This document shows, in pieces, positions 26,789 to 32,890 of a DNA stretch of 32,890 bases. The translations under genes were made by a program, and so were the position numbers. Origin of the DNA: Promethearchaeota archaeon (GTDB lineage Archaea; Asgardarchaeota; Lokiarchaeia; Sigynarchaeales; SOKP01); assembly GCA_019058515.1 (NCBI GenBank), contig JAHPYY010000117.1, positions 1 to 32,890 on the forward strand. The letters are read 5' to 3'. The notes under the pieces were generated by a model that was given only the letters and a program-made list of their open reading frames with translations, was not told the origin of the DNA and searched no databases. How positions within the stretch are numbered: position 1 is the stretch's first letter; the number at the start of each line of letters is the position of its first letter.

Positions 26789-26796
26789 TAGGTCAC
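26789..26796. promoter_or_regulatory. Third TAGGTCAC half-site, upstream of the HTH/ParB cluster
   Basis: TAGGTCAC recurs about 26 nt before the preferred ATG (26822) of the divergent gene, so the same protein could control both directions. Confidence 0.5.
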
Positions 26797-26821
26797 ATTG
26801 TTTGAAATATCTGAGGATGGA

Positions 26822-27757
26822 ATGAATGGCAAGTTTATCAGTATTATTAAACGGATAGGAACAAGGGGTTTTGCTAAGCTATCTGAAAATCCCCTTATCG
26901 CCAATCATGATGCAGTCATGTTTAAATTGGATAGTTGTTCTAATATTGGATTATCATCAGACGAATTAATGGAATTTTTATCAATTACCTCCCCTTCTCA
27001 ATTCCATGCAATTAAAACTTGGTTAAAAGAACATGGATGTGTTTATGACGTACGACATCGAGAAAATCGCACCAAAAAGTTGTTGAGGCTCACTAAAAGT
27101 GGTAGATTATATACGAGATATCATATTAGGTATGTGATTATGTGTCTAATTCATTATTTTTCTTTTGTACAGGATTACATTCAAAACTTGCACATAACCC
27201 TTTTAATCGATGAGATTTTAGATCGACTTTATGGATCTATAGATCTAATTGATAATCAGGAAAAATCTATTGCGAAAGTTAAATACGAGTTTTGGAAAAA
27301 TAACTCGATTAATAGTCTAACCGAACTTGGAAAAATTATTTCAAAATCTGAAGAATGTTGCGATGAATACATTGATTCAGTAATAGACATAATACTGATG
27401 TTTTTGGATCAAATACGATATACAGATGTTTCAATTGAAACCAAATCAAAAATTGAGTATTCTATTGATGCTTTGCGTGATCTAGATTCACTTTTTTCCA
27501 AATTAAGGAAAAAAGAAAAAAAGAACAGGCGCTATCGTAGATTGAGAAAGATATATGATGAGGTGGAGCGAGGGAACATACGGGACACTCTTATCCACAG
27601 AGTATTTAATGAATTAAATACTCATCCGGAAATTCTAGATTCTGATGATTTTATGGAAAATTTTCCAAATTGTAATTCAAGGACGATTAAACACTATAGA
27701 AATTTATTTATTAATTTAACAATTGAAAAATATTTGATAGACGAGGTGTATGATTAA
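26822..27757 (+). CDS. Winged-helix protein, possible replication or partition regulator
   Basis: I prefer the ATG at 26822 because GAGGATGG lies just before it; a TTG at 26798 would add eight residues but overlaps the operator-like site. The protein is about 311 aa. Its N-terminus resembles a winged helix (IGLSSDELMEFLSITSPSQF...LKEHGCVYDV...LLRLTKSGRLY). The rest is helical with a Lys/Arg-rich segment (RKKEKKNRRYRRLRK) and an HTH-like C-terminus (FPNCNSRTIKHYRNL). It is overlapped by the ParB-like gene, suggesting co-translation. Position and make-up fit a plasmid-type replication or partition accessory factor, but I know no named family. Confidence 0.65.
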   Translation: MNGKFISIIKRIGTRGFAKLSENPLIANHDAVMFKLDSCSNIGLSSDELMEFLSITSPSQFHAIKTWLKEHGCVYDVRHRENRTKKLLRLTKSGRLYTRYHIRYVIMCLIHYFSFVQDYIQNLHITLLIDEILDRLYGSIDLIDNQEKSIAKVKYEFWKNNSINSLTELGKIISKSEECCDEYIDSVIDIILMFLDQIRYTDVSIETKSKIEYSIDALRDLDSLFSKLRKKEKKNRRYRRLRKIYDEVERGNIRDTLIHRVFNELNTHPEILDSDDFMENFPNCNSRTIKHYRNLFINLTIEKYLIDEVYD

Positions 27758-28701
27758 TTATATCTAATTTAGATCAAGATTTTCTTGAACCACATGAATT
27801 TTCTAAATTATTTCCATATTTAGCTGAAGAAAAATATCAGGAATTAAAGGAGGATATTTCTAAAAACGGTTTGTTGGATCTAATTGTAGTTATATTTAAT
27901 CCTAAAACTGGTAAATATGAAATATTAGAAGGCAAAAATCGAGCTAAAATCTGCATAGAGTTGGGTATCCCTATTAAAGTTATCAAGTTTCGGGACCTAA
28001 ACTTGGACATGTCACCATTAGAATATGTTATCTCAAAAAACATTAAACGTCGCCATCTAACTCCTGCTGAGATTGCTGAAATAGTGATAAAAGCAATGCA
28101 AAAATCGAAAGCTATTGATTTGGATATGGAGCGAAAACTTATCAATAAATTGAAAAGCAATTTAGAAACTAGTAGTAATGTTGATATGACAATTCAGAAG
28201 GCAATAGCGGTTCGAGAAAATAAGAATTAGAGAAAATATGCAAAATTGTTTGGGACAACTCCCGAAATCATTAGAAAAACAGAGATAATTAAGGAAAAAA
28301 TATCTGGGGGCGATGAGAAAGTTGCTAAAATTTGGGATAAAGCGAAGAGTGGTAAGACTTCTGTTAAACAGGCGCATTTAGTAGCTACAAAAAAGCCTGT
28401 AAAAAAGAAGAAAGGTACTAGGTCTGATATCACAACATTGCGAAAAGAAAAAGTCCAATGTAGAGAAAAGCTAGCTAATATAAAGGCGCAAATCATTTTT
28501 ATCAGAAACAAATACGATGCTTTAATAGCAGATTTGGTATCAATAATAGAAAATAGTAAAAATAGTGAAGAGTTAGATGACGGTAATAAATTCGATTATG
28601 TAATAGAAAATCTTGAGAGATTGATATCAGTAAAAATCGCTCAGAAAGATCGAGAGTTATACCCAACCATTAAAGATCTGCGAAAGGCGGAATTAATATA
28701 A
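27757..28701 (+). pseudogene. ParB-like protein interrupted by an in-frame TAG
   Basis: A continuous reading frame encodes a ParB/Spo0J-type protein. The N-terminal ParB nuclease-like fold includes PHEFSKLFPYL, then EILEGKNRAKICIELGI. RRHLTPAEIAEI follows, then the HTH KYAKLFGTTPEIIRKTEIIK and the DEKVAKIWDKAKSGKTSVKQA segment typical of phage and plasmid ParBs, and a coiled C-terminus. A TAG at 28228-28230 splits it between RENKN and RKYAKLFG, inside the conserved core. No ATG/GTG/TTG exists at the expected 5' end. An ATT at 27757, 8 nt after GAGGTG, is the best start. It is either a recent pseudogene or a gene read through by suppression. It overlaps the preceding gene's stop. Confidence 0.75.
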
Positions 28702-28716
28702 AGAGGGAAAAAATTG

Positions 28717-29430
28717 ATGATGGATTATGATGGTTCTTATAACGCGCGTGCAGAAAAAACCTTTGTTATAAACGAATTTTTAGTTCTGTAATTGCAATAT
28801 GGAAGAACTGTTATTTATGTTGGAGGAGAGGAGTTTATCCAATGTAAAAGGTTATTATTAAGTGATCCTCATGATAAGAAATTCAAAAATGTTCTTTCTA
28901 TTGATGATGCGGAAGATATTCAAGGTCATGTTGGTCAAGCGGTTAAAATCCCTCCTATAGAGGAGTTTATGGGTCATTGTTCAAATTTACAGGCGTGGGC
29001 GGAAAATGATTATAACACGCGCTTACTTCATAGTAATCTATCGTTTCCTCTACTTAAGAAGCTTTGTGATGCTGGAGATGAAAAAGCGAGGCATGTGATA
29101 AAACATGAAATATTGGATCGACTAAATGAATGTAACTTAAATGTTACATTATACCTATGGAATGAAGGATATGTTGAAAATTATTTAAACCAACAGGAGA
29201 TTGGTTATTTATTTGAAAATGAATCAACATTAAAAACCATACTAGAAATTTTTCAGTGTAAAAATTCGCAAGATAGAATTAAAATGATAGATTTCATCGA
29301 CCAATTTCATGATCCGGGTTTATATGTTATAATTCAAAATTTTTCAATTGTAGTCTCAAATCTTACAAATTATGAGACTATGAAATTATTGGAAATCGCA
29401 AAATCTAAATTCTCTGAGGGGGATTTCTAG
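28717..29430 (+). pseudogene. Lokiarchaeal-type LRR-associated domain protein with in-frame TAA
   Basis: The frame starts with ATG-ATG at 28717/28720 after AGAGGG and reads MMDYDGSYNARAEKTFVINE...LVL, then TAA (28789-28791), then continues QYGRTVIYVGGEEFIQCKRLL and GHCSNLQAWAENDYNTRLLH. I recall this module (EFLVLxLxYGRTVIYVGGEEF...GHCSNLQAWAE...) as the N-terminal domain of many Lokiarchaeal LRR proteins, with Lys or another residue where the stop is. No LRRs follow here; the frame ends with TAG at 29428. It begins 15 nt after the ParB-like gene. A restart at TTG 28792 could yield a shorter protein, but loss of function is more likely. Confidence 0.65.
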
Positions 29431-29543
29431 AATTTTTAGAGTTAAGGTTATTTAATTATTTAAATAATAAAATAAATGATTGCAAGAACGAATTTGATTT
29501 CGATTTTATAATTTCGATATTTTCACAATATTATTTTCCTCTA

Positions 29544-30365
29544 TTGAAATTGGAAAAACGCTCATTTAATTACGCTCGATTCATCTTTTTATTGAAAGAT
29601 TATTATGTGCAAAAAAATTTGGAGCTAGAATTAGGAGAGTACGGCTACGGCGTCTGGAAATTTAAAATTAAACCCATTGGGAAATTTTATTATTACGAAG
29701 TCTCGATATCGATACATGATCACCATGGTATAAATTTTGGAATGAGTTATGAGACTAGTCGGTTTTTTCACGATGTTAAAAACGCTCTGTTTGGGAGTGA
29801 AAATTTGATTATCTCCGAGATTGTTGCCCCATTTCGCAGTATTAGGCAAGACGATGATGATTTAGACGATTTTTTTGAAAATGCGCATTATTATAGTAGC
29901 AAAATATATAAGAATTACCGGGATAGAGTAACGCTAATTACATTAGCTAGAGAGTCCGAATTAAATATAAATTATGATCAGAATATCGATCTATCGAACT
30001 CAACCCTAAGCTTCTATGAAAAGTTATTTCTGTTATATGGGAGGCTTCATACAGTAAAACCTTCATTTGAAAGGCGCATTATAGGTGATAGTGATTTCTT
30101 CTTCAAATTAGTAAATTATTACGATTCTAAAAATTGTGATTTTAAGATACATTTTGACAAAGACATTTCAAACTTAGGAATTAGGGACAGAGATAAAAAA
30201 TATTACGAACTTTTCCAATCAGATTTTTTAATGTCAAATTTAAAAAAAATTCTGTTTCCTGAAGAATGTTTAGTGATAAAAAATCTTGATACTAGTGATA
30301 ATAACAAAATTAGTGTTTTTATAAGCTTGATCGATGAATCAAGTGAGATTAATAATGGTGTTTAA
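29544..30365 (+). CDS. Hypothetical protein, start uncertain
   Basis: This ORF of 273 aa from TTG 29544 has no recognised family. The same frame is open back to 29418, and the extra sequence (FLEFLELRLFNYLNNKINDCK...) looks like coding, but it contains no usual start codon. GAGGGGG at 29416-29422 would be a good ribosome-binding site for a start near 29430. The 5' end may therefore use a rare start, or a frameshift may have separated it from the preceding gene. The protein is soluble, rich in aromatic and acidic residues (DDDDLDDFFENAHYY). It sits between a broken gene and a GIY-YIG endonuclease gene. Confidence 0.55.
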   Translation: MKLEKRSFNYARFIFLLKDYYVQKNLELELGEYGYGVWKFKIKPIGKFYYYEVSISIHDHHGINFGMSYETSRFFHDVKNALFGSENLIISEIVAPFRSIRQDDDDLDDFFENAHYYSSKIYKNYRDRVTLITLARESELNINYDQNIDLSNSTLSFYEKLFLLYGRLHTVKPSFERRIIGDSDFFFKLVNYYDSKNCDFKIHFDKDISNLGIRDRDKKYYELFQSDFLMSNLKKILFPEECLVIKNLDTSDNNKISVFISLIDESSEINNGV

Positions 30366-30385
30366 ATGAAATTAAAAAAAAACTC

Positions 30386-31489
30386 ATGAGAAGTGAGGTA
30401 AAATTTTTGTCGAATAAGGCGATAAAAAGAAAATCTTTCCAAAAGATGGGAAAAAATACAAAATTTGGATTAATTTATTTGGCAACTAACACTTTAAATG
30501 GAAAACTCTATGTAGGTAAGGTTGAACTTCCTAAAACCATAAAACAGAGGTGGAAGGAGCATTTAGCTGAGGGTAGAAAGCTTAGGAAGGCACGAAATGC
30601 GAATCCAGATAAAAGATTTTACGCTCGACACCTATATAACGCTATTGCTAAATATGGTTCAAGGGTATGGATTGTAAAAGAAATTGATATTACGTATAAT
30701 TCTAATGAGTTGAATCAGAAAGAAATCTTCTGGATTAAAGAATACGACTCCTTTAATCCTAAAAAGGGATATAACATGACAGAGGGAGGAGAAAGTGGAA
30801 GAATGCGACCAGAAGTTAGAAAACGGATTAGCAAATCAGTAAAAGAGTTATGGCAACAGGATGAATATCGAGATAATCAGAATATCGCAAGAGAGAAGAT
30901 GTTTCAGAGCGAAGAATACCGCGAAAAATTAAGTAAGGCACAAACTATAAAATGGGAGGACGAAGACTATAAAGATAATCAGAGTATGAAAATTAGTCAG
31001 GGAATGAGTAAAAGGTGGCAAGATCCCGAATATCAGGAAAGTCAGAAGGAATGCATTCAAGAATCTTTGGAAAGAAGATGGCAGGATCCCAAATATCAGG
31101 AATTAATGCAGGCATCGAGTAAAAGCATGTGTAAGGATCCCGAATTTAGGGAAAAACAATGTAAAAAAATAAGCAATGCCATGAATAAACTTTGGGATGA
31201 TAAAAAATTTCGAAAAAAACATATCAAATTGCTTCAAAAAATTCATAGGAAGGAGATAACAGATGTGGAAGAGTTTCTTGTTGATATAAAAAATGTAGAA
31301 TATGGAAAGGATTTATGTGAGAAATATAAAATGACTTTACCGACAATAAGTACAAGGATAGAAGAGATTTTGGAACCTTACGGAGTCAAAAATTACACAG
31401 AAGCAAAAAACCTATTAAAGTTTCTTGATATAAAAGAGATTTTAAATAAAATAAGAAACAGGAATAAATTATACTTTTATATTAATTAG
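30386..31489 (+). CDS. GIY-YIG endonuclease with tandem DNA-binding repeats
   Basis: This 367-aa protein has an N-terminal GIY-YIG nuclease domain (about 26-135): GLIYLATN (28-35), KLYVGK (40-45), catalytic-position R55 in KQRWKEHL, and E113 in NQKEIFWI. Its typical end is KKGYNMTEGGESG. From about 155 to 275 seven short repeats of 17-21 residues follow, each with an aromatic or hydrophobic anchor then xDxEY/F (W156, F173, W190, W211, W232, C249, W270). They resemble NUMOD-like DNA-contact modules of phage and intron endonucleases. The C-terminus contains an HTH-like segment (YGKDLCEKYKMTLPTIS). It is a free-standing, probably mobile homing-type nuclease. An alternative start is the ATG at 30446. 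Confidence 0.85.
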   Translation: MRSEVKFLSNKAIKRKSFQKMGKNTKFGLIYLATNTLNGKLYVGKVELPKTIKQRWKEHLAEGRKLRKARNANPDKRFYARHLYNAIAKYGSRVWIVKEIDITYNSNELNQKEIFWIKEYDSFNPKKGYNMTEGGESGRMRPEVRKRISKSVKELWQQDEYRDNQNIAREKMFQSEEYREKLSKAQTIKWEDEDYKDNQSMKISQGMSKRWQDPEYQESQKECIQESLERRWQDPKYQELMQASSKSMCKDPEFREKQCKKISNAMNKLWDDKKFRKKHIKLLQKIHRKEITDVEEFLVDIKNVEYGKDLCEKYKMTLPTISTRIEEILEPYGVKNYTEAKNLLKFLDIKEILNKIRNRNKLYFYIN

Positions 31490-31495
31490 ACTGAT

Positions 31496-31864
31496 TTACT
31501 TTGATTGGTTTTCCTCATTTATAAGCATATAAACTTTTATATTCTTTAATTTCTCTGATTGTATATATCCATTTAGTTCCAATTTATACAAATAATTATG
31601 TATAGTGTTATAAGAATTATATTTACGTCTCTCTTCACATAAATTAAACATTTCTTTTTTTGTCATTTTCTTTTTTTTCTCTAGTTGAGGTTTTAAGAAG
31701 TCTTTAAAGAATTTTATAGGTATAAATTCTTTTTTCTTAGAATATTTTAAGACTTCTTTAATCTTTGTTAATTCTGATGAAAGATTATTAATAGCTTTAG
31801 TAAATTGAATTGAGATGTTATCCAATTTAGTTATAATGGTGTCAATATCTTTTTTGTCGGACAC
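31496..31864 (-). CDS. Coiled-coil winged-helix regulator
   Basis: This 122-aa protein has an N-terminal coiled coil (about 5-42, IDTIITKLDNISIQFTKA...LTKIKEVL) for dimerisation and a C-terminal winged helix (about 65-118). The recognition region is KYNSYNTIHNYLYKLELNGYI, with wing LKNIKVYMLI. The stop is 6 nt from the stop of the convergent GIY-YIG gene. Upstream lie three GTAACTT half-sites, two as a perfect palindrome, and then the divergent Dam-type methylase gene. This is the arrangement expected of an autoregulating repressor that also controls the methylase, like a restriction-modification controller. No restriction endonuclease is visible within the window. Confidence 0.7.
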   Translation of the reverse strand: MSDKKDIDTIITKLDNISIQFTKAINNLSSELTKIKEVLKYSKKKEFIPIKFFKDFLKPQLEKKKKMTKKEMFNLCEERRKYNSYNTIHNYLYKLELNGYIQSEKLKNIKVYMLINEENQSK

Positions 31865-31881
31865 ACAAAAATAATAAAATG

Positions 31882-31898
31882 GTAACTTAAAAAGTTAC
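31882..31898. promoter_or_regulatory. GTAACTT-AAA-AAGTTAC palindrome, operator candidate
   Basis: A perfect inverted repeat (31882-31888, 31892-31898) lies 18 nt upstream of the minus-strand wHTH start. It fits a dimeric repressor site. Confidence 0.6.
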
Positions 31899-31962
31899 AT
31901 GTAAAAATTCATTGAGCTCAAATGATAAATAGATCTAATAATTAATAACCAATTTTTTATAT

Positions 31963-31969
31963 GTAACTT
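31963..31969. promoter_or_regulatory. Third GTAACTT half-site, methylase side
   Basis: GTAACTT recurs about 92 nt before the methylase start, within the same divergent intergenic region. Confidence 0.45.
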
Positions 31970-32054
31970 TATTAATATTTAATAAAAAGAGTACTTTTAA
32001 TATTTTTCTTTATATAGTGTGAGAGAATCTGAATAAAAATTTGGAGGAAATTGA

Positions 32055-32890
32055 TTGTCTAACAAAGATAAATTAATTTTTAAGGATATAACTCAAGATT
32101 TTTCCGATAGTGTAAATAAGTATACGACTTTTCCTAAAAAGAAAATAAGAGCCTTATCTAATGGAACCCCGCGCCCTTTTTTAAAATGGGCTGGAGGGAA
32201 AAGACAATTAATTTCACAAATGCAAAAATATTTTCCAAAATCATTTATTAATTATATTGAACCTTTTGTTGGAGGAGGAGCAGTTCTTTTTTTCTTAAAG
32301 CCAAAATCATCAGTGATAATAGATATCAATAAGGAATTAATCAATTGCTATAGTGTCATAAAAAGTAATGTAAAAGAACTGATAGAATTATTGAACACTC
32401 ATAAAAATGAAAAAGAGTACTACTATAAAATTAGAGCTTCAGATCGAGATGAAGAGAATTATAGTAAACTATCCAATATTGAAAAAGCGTCTAGAATGAT
32501 CTTTTTAAACAGATGTTGTTATAACGGTTTGTATAGAGTGAATAGTAAAGGACAATTTAATGTACCTTTTGGTAAATATAAAAATCCTAACTTTTGTGAT
32601 AGAGAAAATTTACTAGCTGTTAACAAAGCTTTAAAGATTGTTAAGATAGTTCATGGTTCTTTTGAGCTTTGTTTAAATTATGCTCAGAAGGATGATTTTG
32701 TATATTTTGATCCCCCTTATCATCCTATCTCGAAAACTGCGTCATTTACGAGCTATACTAAAGAAAATTTTGGAGAAGCATCTCAATTACAATTATTTGA
32801 AATCTTTAAAAGACTGGATGAGCGCGGCTGTAAACTAATGCTTAGTAATTCTTATAATAAATATATTAATGACTTATATAAGGATTATAA
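32055..32890 (+). CDS. dam: Dam-type DNA adenine methylase (D12 class), 3' end outside window
   Basis: The frame opens with TTG at 32055, 8 nt after GGAGG, and stays open to the window end, giving at least 278 residues. It contains PFLKWAGGKRQL, the SAM-binding FxGxG-like motif of Dam/M.DpnII methylases, EPFVGGGAVLF, then FLNRCCYNGLYRVNSKG and the catalytic VYFDPPYHP (DPPY). The order matches class-alpha N6-adenine methylases, which commonly target GATC, although specificity cannot be read here. An N-terminal extension of about 45 residues precedes the core. It is divergent from a small wHTH gene with operator-like repeats between them, so it may belong to a restriction-modification or element-protection set. 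Confidence 0.9.
   Translation, partial: MSNKDKLIFKDITQDFSDSVNKYTTFPKKKIRALSNGTPRPFLKWAGGKRQLISQMQKYFPKSFINYIEPFVGGGAVLFFLKPKSSVIIDINKELINCYSVIKSNVKELIELLNTHKNEKEYYYKIRASDRDEENYSKLSNIEKASRMIFLNRCCYNGLYRVNSKGQFNVPFGKYKNPNFCDRENLLAVNKALKIVKIVHGSFELCLNYAQKDDFVYFDPPYHPISKTASFTSYTKENFGEASQLQLFEIFKRLDERGCKLMLSNSYNKYINDLYKDY

Noticed and set aside
28162..28511. Minus-strand ORFs opposite the ParB-like gene
   Set aside because: The plus-strand frame has ParB homology on both sides of the TAG, so the antisense frames are shadows.

Overview
The window looks like chromosomal DNA of an AT-rich archaeon, most likely an Asgard archaeon of the Lokiarchaeota type. The grounds are an archaeal 23S rRNA with bulge-helix-bulge introns, a very large insertion near its 3' end where Asgard LSU rRNAs carry expansion segment ES39, a TFB-type transcription factor, BRE/TATA-like promoters (AAACCTTTAAATA type), and a protein domain I recall from Lokiarchaeal leucine-rich-repeat proteins. 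The lineage is an inference; no 16S or marker set is present.

Region 1 (1-4110): the 3' half of a 23S rRNA gene, split into four exons by three archaeal introns in the catalytic core (near E. coli positions 1927, 2450 and 2600). Each intron encodes its own LAGLIDADG homing endonuclease. The last exon carries a GC-rich insertion of about 290 nt.

Region 2 (4150-8090): a decayed zone. It holds a C-terminal fragment of a large protein whose full-length relative lies at 18422-22012, several small gene fragments, a two-gene set (PsbP/MOG1-like protein and zinc-ribbon membrane protein) and a 5'-truncated DDE transposase.

Region 3 (8200-15671): a 56-aa membrane microprotein, a small zinc-finger protein and a PHP-domain phosphoesterase on the + strand, convergent with a compact three-gene operon. 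That operon encodes a MoxR AAA+ ATPase, a large vWA protein and a large protein with a degenerate SWIM zinc finger, and resembles MoxR-vWA chaperone or conflict systems.

Region 4 (16017-22012): a 515-aa protein with a TIR/nucleoside-deoxyribosyltransferase-like Rossmannoid domain, a small orphan gene, a second membrane microprotein related to the one in region 3, and a 1196-aa orphan.

Region 5 (22390-32890): an accessory or mobile-element-like stretch. It has a divergent TFB paralog, several small winged-helix regulators, a 37-aa SMP-like peptide and an unusual RHH-LRR fusion. Divergent from the fusion is a cluster with an HTH protein, a ParB-like protein and a Lokiarchaeal-type domain protein, two of which carry in-frame stop codons. 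A GIY-YIG endonuclease with tandem repeats, a small HTH protein with clear operator half-sites, and a Dam-type methylase running off the window end complete it. Two intergenic regions hold repeated half-sites (TAGGTCA and GTAACTT) that look like operators of the adjacent regulators.
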